DNA of 50,138 nucleotides from Alphaproteobacteria bacterium (GTDB lineage Bacteria; Pseudomonadota; Alphaproteobacteria; Thalassobaculales; Thalassobaculaceae). This document shows, piece after piece, positions 33,893-41,874 of the stretch (its first letter is position 1; each line of letters begins with the position of its first letter). The stretch is from positions 1 to 50,138 of the forward strand of contig JABMNR010000006.1 of the NCBI GenBank assembly GCA_013203465.1, written 5' to 3'. The notes beneath the pieces were generated by a model that was not told the origin of the DNA, made no database searches, and was given only the letters and a program-made list of their open reading frames with translations. Made by a program: the position numbers and the translations under genes.

Positions 33893-36475
33893 ATGCACGC
33901 AACCGACCCCGACGCCTCCGGCGACAACGATCTCTTGGCGGGCTACCGTCCGGTAGACGGTATCTATGATGAGCTGATCGGCCCGGATGGCACGCCGCAC
34001 GCGCACTGGCGGCCGTTCCTCGATGGCCTCAAGGCCATGCCCGAGGGCGAGCTCGACCAGCATTGGGAGACCGCCCTTCGCCTGATCCGCCAGCACGGCG
34101 TGACCTACAACGTCTACGGCGACCCCAATGGCGAGCAACGGCCGTGGGAGTTGGACACCCTGCCGCTACTCATCCCCGCGCACGAGTGGGAAATGCTGGA
34201 GCGCGGGCTCAAGCAGCGCGCCCGGTTGATGAACGCGCTGCTGGCCGATCTTTATGGGCCACAAACCTTGCTGAAGGACGGTGTGCTGCCGCCGGCTCTG
34301 GTCTACGCCAACCCGAACTTCCAACTCCCCTGCCACGGCATCGCGCCGTCGGCCGGCACCTTCTTGCATATCTACGCCGCCGACATCGCCCGATCGCCGG
34401 ACGGCCGCTGGTGGGTGTTCAACGACCGCACCCAAGCCCCGTCCGGTGCCGGGTATTCGTTGGAAAACCGGGTCATCACCGCGCAATGCCTGGCCGACCC
34501 GTTCCGCGACGGCCGGGTCCGCCGCCTCGCCCACTTCTTCCAGGCGCTGCGCGAGAACCTTCGGGCGCTGGCTCGTAACGACGATCCACGCATCATTCTG
34601 CTGACACCTGGACCTCTGAACGAGGCCTATTTCGAGCATGCCTTCCTGGCTCGCTATCTCGGCTATCCGCTGGTCGAAGGCGCCGATCTGACGGTGCGTG
34701 ACAACCGGGTCTACTTGAAAACCGTGGGCGGGCTGCGCCCCGTCGATGTGATCCTGCGCCGGGTAGACACCGAATGGTGCGATCCGTTGGAGCTGCGCCC
34801 GGACTCGGCGCTTGGCATCGCCGGGTTGGTGGAGGCGGCGCGCGCCGGCAACGTGGCGATCGCCAACGCGCTCGGCTCCGGCTTGGTCGAGTGCACGGCG
34901 CTGATGAGTTTCCTTCCCGGAATTTGCGATCACCTTCTGGGCGAGCAGCTGATTCTGCCGCATGTCGCCACATGGTGGTGCGGCCAGGAAGACGCCAAAG
35001 CGTACGTTTTGGACAACCTCGACCGGCTGGTGATCGGTCCGACCTTCGAGACCCCGACACTGGTCTCCACCGCTCCCGGTCAGGTGTATGGCGGCGATCT
35101 CGATGACGAGGCAAGGCGCGCGCTGATCACCCGCATTCAAGAGCGTGGCTACGACTACGTTGGCCAAGAGGCGGTGACCCTCTCCACGGCGCCGACCTGG
35201 GAGGACGGCCACCTGACGGCGCGTCCCATGGCGTTGCGTATGTTCGCGACCGCGTTGGGCGACGACTACGTCGTCATGCCCGGCGGCTTGACCCGTATCT
35301 CCTCGGGACACAGCACCCGGGCCGTCAGCATGCAGCGCGGGTCGGGTTCCAAGGACACCTGGGTGTTGTCAAACACGCCAGTCGACAGCTTCAGCCTGCT
35401 GAGCCAAGCCGATGGCGACGTGGTCTTACGCCGGGCCGGCGACGATGTGCCCAGCCGCGCCGCCGACAACCTGTTCTGGCTCGGCCGCTATGCCGAGCGG
35501 ACCGAAAACGCCATGCGCCTGTTGCGCAGCCTGCTCACGCGGCTTGCCGAGGATCCGGTGCAGGATGGCGACGGCAATGTCGTCATGCAAAAGCTGCTGT
35601 TCATGCTGGCGCGGCCAGGCGACATCGACGGGTTGATGAGGAAACGCGGGCGTCCCCTCTCCCCCAATCAACTCGAGCAACGTATTCAGGCCTATCTGTT
35701 CGACCCGGAACAGCCGGGCGGCATTCCCCAATTGGTCCGCACCGTGAACGGCGCGGCGGCCTTGTGTCGGGATCGCCTGTCGCTCGACGCCTGGCGCACA
35801 CTGGATCAGCTTCATACCCAGGTGCGCAGCCAACGTCCGCGGATTTGGCTCGACATCGGCGACGCCTCGGCGGTGTTGAACGACATGCTGCGAACCATGT
35901 CGGCCTTCGCCGGACTGGGCATGGAGAACACCACCCGCACGCTGGGTTGGCGCTTCATGGACATGGGCCGGCGGCTGGAACGCGCGGTGGCGACCGTCGG
36001 GTTGCTGCGCGGTCTGCTGGCGGTAGGCGACCCGGAGCGGTTCGGTTATCTCGACCGCATGCTGGAGCTGGCCGACAGCTTCATGACCTACCGTTCCAGC
36101 TACGTGAGCATGCCGCGTCTGGTACCGGTGCTGGACCTGCTGCTGATCGACGAGAGCAACCCGCGGTCCGTTGCCTTCCAACTCGGCGCTTTGGAGGATC
36201 ATGTTGACCGTCTGCCGCCGGTTGGCGCCACGCTCGACCGTTCGCCCGAACAACGGCAACTATTATCCTGCCTCGCCGCCGTACGCCTCGCCGATGTTCA
36301 TGCCCTCGCGCGCGCCGACGCCCGTGGCCGGCGCCTGGAACTGGATATGTTGATGGCTCGGATCACCGGCTCCCTTGCCGAGTTGTCGGAGACCATCGGC
36401 CGTCACTATTTCAGCCATGCCGACCTCGGCCGTCACGCTGACTCCATTACCCTCAATCGGATTTTCGAACCGTGA
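33893..36475 (+). CDS. Circularly permuted type 2 ATP-grasp fused to an alpha-E domain (DUF404/DUF407 plus DUF403)
   Basis: The 860-residue protein has an ATP-grasp half (about residues 20-490): YGDPNGEQRPWELD, GIAPSAGTFLHIYAADIARSPDG, and EWCDPLELRPDSALG, with HVATWWCGQE. After a linker, ADNLFWLGRYAERTENAMRL begins the alpha-E domain (about 530-850). The two halves are separate genes in many genomes; fusion here shows they act on the same product. The stop overlaps the next GTG start by four bases. Together with the flanking transglutaminases it should form an amidoligase system. The ATG at 33893 has a weak ribosome site. Confidence 0.9.
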   Translation: MHATDPDASGDNDLLAGYRPVDGIYDELIGPDGTPHAHWRPFLDGLKAMPEGELDQHWETALRLIRQHGVTYNVYGDPNGEQRPWELDTLPLLIPAHEWEMLERGLKQRARLMNALLADLYGPQTLLKDGVLPPALVYANPNFQLPCHGIAPSAGTFLHIYAADIARSPDGRWWVFNDRTQAPSGAGYSLENRVITAQCLADPFRDGRVRRLAHFFQALRENLRALARNDDPRIILLTPGPLNEAYFEHAFLARYLGYPLVEGADLTVRDNRVYLKTVGGLRPVDVILRRVDTEWCDPLELRPDSALGIAGLVEAARAGNVAIANALGSGLVECTALMSFLPGICDHLLGEQLILPHVATWWCGQEDAKAYVLDNLDRLVIGPTFETPTLVSTAPGQVYGGDLDDEARRALITRIQERGYDYVGQEAVTLSTAPTWEDGHLTARPMALRMFATALGDDYVVMPGGLTRISSGHSTRAVSMQRGSGSKDTWVLSNTPVDSFSLLSQADGDVVLRRAGDDVPSRAADNLFWLGRYAERTENAMRLLRSLLTRLAEDPVQDGDGNVVMQKLLFMLARPGDIDGLMRKRGRPLSPNQLEQRIQAYLFDPEQPGGIPQLVRTVNGAAALCRDRLSLDAWRTLDQLHTQVRSQRPRIWLDIGDASAVLNDMLRTMSAFAGLGMENTTRTLGWRFMDMGRRLERAVATVGLLRGLLAVGDPERFGYLDRMLELADSFMTYRSSYVSMPRLVPVLDLLLIDESNPRSVAFQLGALEDHVDRLPPVGATLDRSPEQRQLLSCLAAVRLADVHALARADARGRRLELDMLMARITGSLAELSETIGRHYFSHADLGRHADSITLNRIFEP

Positions 36476-37377
36476 TCCGCTACGCCGTCAAGCATCGGAC
36501 CGAGTTCCTCTATTCGTCACCGGTGGCGATCTCGCACCATCTGCTGCATCTAACGCCTCGCGCGACCGACCGTCAGCGGATCGACGGTTGGCGTGTCGTT
36601 CTGACCCCGGCGCCGGCAATCCGGCGATCCGGAACGGATTTCTTCGGCAATGCCGTCGAGCATCTGACAATCCAGGACGAGCACCAGACCCTGGTGGTGC
36701 AGGCCGGCGGGACGGTCGTGGTCGAGCCGGGACATGGGCCGGCCCCGTCCGACACAGTGCCGTGGGAAGACGCGGTGATCATCGGCGGCGGCAGCCGCGA
36801 CGCCGACGTACTGGCGGCCCAGCCCTTCGCCTTCGACGCCGACATGACCCGCGCCGGTGACGCGGTCCGGGCCTGGGCGCGGCAGTCCTTCGCGCCGGGC
36901 CGGCCGTTGTTGGACGCGGCGCTGGAGTTGAACCATCGCGTCTACGAGGCGTTCGAGTACGACCCCGCCGCCACCACCATAACCACGCCGGTCGACGAGG
37001 TGTTTGATATTCGACGCGGCGTGTGCCAGGACTTCGCCCATCTGATGCTGGCTTGTCTGCGCGGCATGGGGTTGGCCGCGCGCTACATCAGCGGCTATCT
37101 GCTGACTTATCCGCCGCCGGGCGGCGAGAAGCTTCAGGGCTCCGATGCCAGCCATGCCTGGGTCGCGGTGCGGGTGCCGGAGGTTGGCTGGATCGACCTT
37201 GACCCAACCAACGATAAGATCGCCACGACCGAGCACATCACCCTGGCCTGGGGCCGCGACTATGCCGACGTAAGCCCGGTCAAGGGGGCCATCGTCGGCG
37301 GCGGCAAGCATGAGGTAAAGGTCGACGTCGACGTCAGACCGCTCGACAATCAAGCCGCCGCGACAGCCGTCACATAA
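36472..37377 (+). CDS. Transglutaminase-like cysteine protease family protein
   Basis: The 301-residue protein has a transglutaminase core with Cys185 (in IRRGVCQDFAH), His228 (in DASHAWVAV) and Asp244 (in WIDLDPTND), and an N-terminal beta domain opening IRYAVKHRTEFLYSSPVAISHH. The GTG start overlaps the ATP-grasp/alpha-E stop (GTGA), so the three genes are translationally coupled. It is shorter than the first transglutaminase and probably cleaves or transfers the product of the ligase. Its stop overlaps by eight bases the convergent secreted-protein gene. Confidence 0.92.
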   Translation: MIRYAVKHRTEFLYSSPVAISHHLLHLTPRATDRQRIDGWRVVLTPAPAIRRSGTDFFGNAVEHLTIQDEHQTLVVQAGGTVVVEPGHGPAPSDTVPWEDAVIIGGGSRDADVLAAQPFAFDADMTRAGDAVRAWARQSFAPGRPLLDAALELNHRVYEAFEYDPAATTITTPVDEVFDIRRGVCQDFAHLMLACLRGMGLAARYISGYLLTYPPPGGEKLQGSDASHAWVAVRVPEVGWIDLDPTNDKIATTEHITLAWGRDYADVSPVKGAIVGGGKHEVKVDVDVRPLDNQAAATAVT

Positions 37378-37816
37378 AGAACTCGGCGTTGGCGCGGCTG
37401 CGGGTCACCACCCGGTCGAGGCATCCGGTAAGCCGCCCGGTGTCGTCACCACAGTCGTAGAAATCGTTCAGCAGCAAGCGATCGATCCGATCGCAGGTCA
37501 CACCGACGATATCGAACAGCTTCACCGAGGTCTTGTTCGGCCGCAGTGGCGCTGCGTCAACCGCCAGCCGCTTCTGGATCACACCATCCACGTCGAACAC
37601 CAGCACGTCGAGCTTGAAGGTGGTGAACGACGTGTCCGTGGGGTTGGCGAACACCATGTAGGCCCGGCAACTGCCATCCACGGGTTCAAGCTTGTTCAGC
37701 TCCAACGTGATCGTCTTGGACGTTGCCGGCTTGTCCTGGGCCCAGGCCCCGGCACCGCCCATGATGGCGGCCAAGACAACCACAGATGCCACGGTTCCGC
37801 GCGCGATCCCGACCAT
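37370..37816 (-). CDS. Secreted small protein of unknown function
   Basis: The 148-residue protein starts MVGIARGTVASVVVLAAIM, a typical signal peptide, likely cleaved after AGAWA. The mature part has four Cys (in GSCRAY, GVTCDR, YDCGDD, TGCLDR), suggesting two disulfides in the periplasm, and a beta-rich middle (FTTFKLDVLVFDVDG). I do not recognise a named family. GGAGC precedes the ATG by seven bases. It is convergent with the transglutaminase gene, overlapping it by eight bases. Confidence 0.75.
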   Translation of the reverse strand: MVGIARGTVASVVVLAAIMGGAGAWAQDKPATSKTITLELNKLEPVDGSCRAYMVFANPTDTSFTTFKLDVLVFDVDGVIQKRLAVDAAPLRPNKTSVKLFDIVGVTCDRIDRLLLNDFYDCGDDTGRLTGCLDRVVTRSRANAEFFM

Positions 37817-38050
37817 TGTGCTTGCTCCATGCTTGTGTCCACCGTCCCCCCGACATAAAGCCGAATTGCGGCGGCAACAAGCACGCGATCAACGATAGGA
37901 CACCGTGAAGAACCGGAGTCTCGAGGCCTTGAAGCGTGATTTTGGCGCCGAGCACGCGGAAGATTTCCGGTTTTCCGGCTGTTTTGCGTCGGTCTGATCT
38001 GGTGGGGCGATTGACCAAACGGATGGAACCTATCCGTTTCGATCGCACTA
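37817..38050. other. Intergenic region
   Basis: About 230 bp between the secreted-protein start and the narR stop, both on the minus strand. Apart from the hairpin at 38017-38039 and a short CCGG-TTTT-CCGG repeat near 37966, no gene or RNA is seen. It should hold the promoter of the secreted-protein gene. Confidence 0.4.
38017..38039 (-). terminator. Possible hairpin after narR
   Basis: AAACGGAT-GGAACCT-ATCCGTTT forms an eight-base perfect stem with a seven-base loop, 11 bp after the narR stop. There is no T tract, so it may be a rho-assisted end or a stability hairpin. Confidence 0.45.
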
Positions 38051-38749
38051 CTAGGTTTCTCGGTCGTCGATGAGAGGGTTGGATTTCGCCAGTCCGCGCA
38101 GATCATCGGGCCTGGAGAGCACGATCTCGCGGCCCGCGACCTCGATCCCATAGCCCCGGAGCGTCCCGAAAGCGCGCGACAGGTTTTCCGGAGTCATGCC
38201 CAGCAAGGCGGCCAGGGTCCGCTTGTCGATCCCGAGGGTGACGGTGCCGTTTGCCCCTTGATCGTCGTGCGCCACCAAGAGCCAGTTCGCCAAACGCTCG
38301 ACCGCCGAGCGTAGCTTTTGCGACTTCAGGGACTTGATGACCCCGCGAAAGGCACCCGCCAACTCGCGAACCATGGCTCGGGTGAAGGCCGGGTCGCGTT
38401 CCATGGCTTCACGAATGCTCTCGGCCGGGATCATCAAGAGACGCGAACGTTCCAACGTACGCGCCGACATCAGGTAGACGGCATCGCGCAGCACGGCGGC
38501 CAGGATGAAGGTCGAGACCGGTTCCATGACCGCGATGGTCGTCTCCCGCTCATTGCCTTGGGCGATCATCTCGACCATGCCCTCGACCACGACGTAGAGG
38601 AAGTCGGCCGTGTCTCCCTCCTCGATCAGCATAACCTGTGGCGGGAATCGCTGAAAAAAAGCGCCCTGCATGAGATCGGCAAACGACTCGTCCGACATCG
38701 CCGCGAATAGGTCGAGCGCTCGTACGGTGGGGAGGTCTTCAGTCCGCAT
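38051..38749 (-). CDS. narR: Crp/Fnr family regulator, NarR/Dnr-like
   Basis: The 232-residue protein has a cyclic-nucleotide-like N-terminal domain (LIEEGDTADFLYVVVEGMVEM) and a winged-helix C-terminus (DKRTLAALLGMTPENLSRAFGTLRG). It has no cysteine at all, so it cannot hold the FNR iron-sulfur cluster. In Paracoccus a similar protein, NarR, sits beside narKGHJI and responds to nitrite/NO. It lies divergent from narK1, with a perfect FNR-type box 22 bp before its start. That box is too close to the start for simple class II activation, so autorepression is possible. The role is inferred from position and fold. Confidence 0.85.
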   Translation of the reverse strand: MRTEDLPTVRALDLFAAMSDESFADLMQGAFFQRFPPQVMLIEEGDTADFLYVVVEGMVEMIAQGNERETTIAVMEPVSTFILAAVLRDAVYLMSARTLERSRLLMIPAESIREAMERDPAFTRAMVRELAGAFRGVIKSLKSQKLRSAVERLANWLLVAHDDQGANGTVTLGIDKRTLAALLGMTPENLSRAFGTLRGYGIEVAGREIVLSRPDDLRGLAKSNPLIDDRET

Positions 38750-38770
38750 GGCGAACAGATCGCAGATTTC

Positions 38771-38784
38771 TTGATATTAATCAA
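38771..38784 (-). promoter_or_regulatory. FNR/Dnr-type binding site near narR
   Basis: TTGATATTAATCAA is a perfect FNR-consensus palindrome (TTGAT-N4-ATCAA), 22 bp upstream of narR. FNR, NarR or Dnr could bind. Confidence 0.8.
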
Positions 38785-38787
38785 TGT

Positions 38788-38820
38788 TCTCCCGTGAGTT
38801 TGTCATTTTAATACGGGAGA
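38788..38820. repeat. Inverted repeat in the narR-narK1 region
   Basis: TCTCCCGT and ACGGGAGA are eight-base arms 17 bases apart in an AT-rich intergenic region, next to the FNR-type box. It may be an extra operator or an RNA hairpin. Confidence 0.5.
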
Positions 38821-38904
38821 TAAATAATTTTGAAGATATAAATTTAATAATTAATAGGCCGAATTATGAACAGGGAAATTTATTTAAACATCCGTAGATA
38901 TTTT

Positions 38905-38953
38905 TTGACCTGCATCAAAGTCAAGCTGATCACGAATCTTAACAATCCCACCA
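38905..38953 (+). promoter_or_regulatory. Anaerobic promoter of narK1K2GHJI
   Basis: TTGACCTGCATCAA (38905-38918) is a one-mismatch FNR/NarR site. Class II spacing places the start near 38953, and AACAAT lies exactly where a -10 would (38941-38946, four of six). This leaves about 70 bases of leader to the narK1 ATG at 39024. Confidence 0.65.
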
Positions 38954-39023
38954 CGAACGTCGCTCCAGGTCATGCGGACTAGGTCACACGGGGCGGAGGC
39001 GATTGATACAGTGGGGCGGAACC

Positions 39024-40403
39024 ATGCACGACATCGACGGAACTACGGCGGGGCAGCCACACCGCATGCTCGGTATGAGCACATTGGCGTTCACGGTTTG
39101 CTTTGCCGTATGGACCATCTTCTCGATCATCGGCGTGCGGATTAAGCAGGACCTCGGCCTATCCGAGACCGAGTTTGGCATTCTGGTGGCCACGCCGGTG
39201 CTGACCGGATCGATCAGCCGAATCTTCCTCGGTGTCTGGACCGAACAGTATGGCGGGCGACTGATCTTTACGCTTCAGATGTTGACTACGGCGGTCGCGA
39301 CGTTCCTGTTGTCGATGGCTGAAACCTACACGATGTTCCTGGTCGCGGCACTTGGTGTCGGCCTGGCCGGCGGCTCGTTCATCATTGGCGTCGCTTACGT
39401 CTCGCGCTGGTACTCGAAGGACGCCCAGGGCACGGCCCTTGGGATTTTCGGCGCCGGCAATGTCGGCGCCGCCGTCACAAACTTCGGCGCCCCCTTTCTG
39501 GTGGTCGCCTTCGGGTGGGAGCAGACGGCGCAGATCTACTCGGTGATCCTGGCGATCATGGCGGTCACCTTCTATTTGTTCGCGGCGGACGACCCGGCTC
39601 ATAAGGCGCGCAAGGCCAGCGGCGAGAAGCCCGTCTCGGCCGCCATGCAGCTTGAGCCGCTGAGGAACATCCAGGTCTGGCGGTTCGCCACCTACTACTT
39701 CTTCGTGTTCGGTGCCTTCGTGGCCATGGCCTCCTGGCTGCCGCGCTACTACGTCGGGGCCTATGGGCTCGACTTGACCAGCGCCGGCATGCTGGCGGCC
39801 GCCTACTCGCTGCCCGGCTCGGTGTTCCGCGCGCTCGGCGGTTGGATGTCGGACAAGTGGGGCGCGCGGTTCGTCATGTACCTGACCTTCGCGGTCTCGC
39901 TCGGCTGCCTGTTCATCCTGAGCTATCCCGAGACCCGCTATGTGGTCAGCGGCATCGATGGGCCGATTGAGTTCACCTTCGGGGTGGGTGTGGCGACGTT
40001 CGCAACGCTGACCGTGTTGCTTGGTTTCGTCATGTCGCTTGGCAAGGCGGCGGTCTACAAGCACATCCCGGTCTATTACCCGCATCACGTCGGCTCGGTC
40101 GGCGGCTTGGTCGGCATGATCGGTGGGCTCGGCGGTTTCGTTTTGCCGGTGTCATTCGGAATCATGAACGACCTGACCGGGGTTTGGACCAGTTGCTTCA
40201 TGCTGATGTTCCTGCTTGTCGCGATCAGCTTCGTATGGATGCACGTAGCGATCCGGCGGATGGAAACCCGCAAGTTCCCGGCCCTGGCCGCCGAGACCTA
40301 TCTCAGCGACGTGCCCGATCTACCGGTGCCGCGATCGACAACTGACCGGGACGACACGGAACAGGACGACGACGCCCCGCGCGGCGCCAAGCCCGCTCGC
40401 TGA
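39024..40403 (+). CDS. narK1: Nitrate/nitrite transporter, NarK1 type
   Basis: The 459-residue major facilitator protein has about 12 transmembrane segments. LSETEFGILVATPVLTGSISRIFLGVWTEQYGG covers helix 2 with the substrate-binding Arg, and FGAGNVGAAVTNFGAPF is the nitrate signature. It likely brings in nitrate with protons to start respiration. I use the ATG at 39024, preceded by GGGGCGGA; an upstream TTG at 39003 is unlikely. It heads the nar operon. In Paracoccus NarK1 and NarK2 are fused; here they are two genes. Confidence 0.93.
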   Translation: MHDIDGTTAGQPHRMLGMSTLAFTVCFAVWTIFSIIGVRIKQDLGLSETEFGILVATPVLTGSISRIFLGVWTEQYGGRLIFTLQMLTTAVATFLLSMAETYTMFLVAALGVGLAGGSFIIGVAYVSRWYSKDAQGTALGIFGAGNVGAAVTNFGAPFLVVAFGWEQTAQIYSVILAIMAVTFYLFAADDPAHKARKASGEKPVSAAMQLEPLRNIQVWRFATYYFFVFGAFVAMASWLPRYYVGAYGLDLTSAGMLAAAYSLPGSVFRALGGWMSDKWGARFVMYLTFAVSLGCLFILSYPETRYVVSGIDGPIEFTFGVGVATFATLTVLLGFVMSLGKAAVYKHIPVYYPHHVGSVGGLVGMIGGLGGFVLPVSFGIMNDLTGVWTSCFMLMFLLVAISFVWMHVAIRRMETRKFPALAAETYLSDVPDLPVPRSTTDRDDTEQDDDAPRGAKPAR

Positions 40404-40461
40404 CCTGAACGCAACGCGCGGGTCAACAGCGGTTGGCTCGCTCTCCAGACGGAGGACACCC

Positions 40462-41847
40462 ATGTCGACGACCGACGCCACCCACGGCCATGTGCTGACC
40501 GATTGGCGCCCTGATGATGCCGAGTTCTGGGCGCGCTCGGGCCGGCGGATCGCCAGCCGCAATCTATGGATCTCGATCCCGTGCTTGCTGCTGGCTTTCT
40601 CGGTTTGGCTGGTGTGGAGCGTGGTGGTCGCCAAACTGCCGACGATCGGTTTCGCCTATGCCACCGACCAGCTGTTCTGGTTGGCCGCACTGCCCGGCCT
40701 GTCGGGCGCGACGCTGCGGATTTTCTATTCCTTCATGGTGCCGATCTTCGGCGGCCGGCTGTGGACCACGCTGTCGACCGCCTCCCTGCTGATCCCGGCG
40801 ATCGGCATCGGCTTCGCGGTTCAAGACCCCGACACGCCTTATATTGTGTTCTTGGGTCTCGCCCTGCTGTGTGGCCTCGGCGGCGGCAACTTCGCCTCGT
40901 CAATGGCCAATATCAGCTTCTTCTACCCCAAGAAGGAAAAAGGCAACGCGCTGGCGCTGAACGCCGGCCTCGGCAATGCCGGGGTCAGCGTCATGCAGTT
41001 CGTCGTACCGCTGGTGATCACCATCGGTGTATTCGGCGCGATCGGCGGCGCGCCGCAGGTGACCAAGCTCGGCGGTGAGCTGTGGCTGCAGAACGCCGGC
41101 TTCGTCTGGGTGCCGTTCTTGGTCATCGCCACCGTCGCCGCGTGGTTCGGCATGAACGACATCGCGTCGGCGCGCGCCTCCTTCAAGGAGCAGTCGGTGA
41201 TCTTCAGCCGCAAGCACAACTGGATCATGTGCGTGCTCTATACCGGAACCTTCGGCTCGTTCATTGGATACTCGGCTGGATTTCCGTTGCTGGCGAAAAC
41301 CCAGTTTCCCGAGGTCGACTCCCTGCCGTTCGTGTTCCTGGGACCGCTGGTTGGCGCGTTGAGCCGGGCCGCGACCGGTTGGATTTCCGACAAGCTGGGC
41401 GGCGGCCGGGTCACCTTCTGGACCTTCCTGGTGATGATCGTCGCGGTCGCGGGCGTGCTGTTCTTCCTCGATATCAAGGAACAGCCGGGGGCGTTCTGGG
41501 GCTTCTTCGCGATGTTCATGGTGCTGTTCTTCGCCACCGGCGTCGGCAACGCGTCGACCTTCCAGATGATCCCAATGATCATGCGCCAGGAGGTCAGCCG
41601 GCTGATGCCTGGGCTGACCCCGGAGGAGCATCTGCGCCAATCCGACCGTGAGGCGGCCGCGATCATCGCCTTCACCTCGGCGATCGCCGCCTACGGTGCC
41701 TTCTTCATCCCCAAGGCCTACGGCACCTCGATCACCATGACCGGCGGGCCGGACATGGCGTTGTATTTGTTCATGGCGTTCTACGCGCTGTGCCTTGTCG
41801 TGACGTGGCTGTTCTACACGCGGCGCAACGCGCCAGTGCCGTGCTGA
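40462..41847 (+). CDS. narK2: Nitrate/nitrite antiporter, NarK2 type
   Basis: The 461-residue MFS protein has a long N-terminal tail before helix 1 (about 30 residues), the LGNAGVSVMQF nitrate signature in helix 5, and SGATLRIFYSFMVPIFGGR in helix 2 with the conserved Arg. It probably exchanges nitrate for nitrite once respiration runs, by analogy to P. aeruginosa NarK2. It follows narK1 after 58 bp with GGAGG in front, and precedes narG by 27 bp. It is part of the narK1K2GHJI operon. Confidence 0.93.
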   Translation: MSTTDATHGHVLTDWRPDDAEFWARSGRRIASRNLWISIPCLLLAFSVWLVWSVVVAKLPTIGFAYATDQLFWLAALPGLSGATLRIFYSFMVPIFGGRLWTTLSTASLLIPAIGIGFAVQDPDTPYIVFLGLALLCGLGGGNFASSMANISFFYPKKEKGNALALNAGLGNAGVSVMQFVVPLVITIGVFGAIGGAPQVTKLGGELWLQNAGFVWVPFLVIATVAAWFGMNDIASARASFKEQSVIFSRKHNWIMCVLYTGTFGSFIGYSAGFPLLAKTQFPEVDSLPFVFLGPLVGALSRAATGWISDKLGGGRVTFWTFLVMIVAVAGVLFFLDIKEQPGAFWGFFAMFMVLFFATGVGNASTFQMIPMIMRQEVSRLMPGLTPEEHLRQSDREAAAIIAFTSAIAAYGAFFIPKAYGTSITMTGGPDMALYLFMAFYALCLVVTWLFYTRRNAPVPC

Positions 41848-41874
41848 GTTGACCCGAGAATTAGGAGAAGCCAG

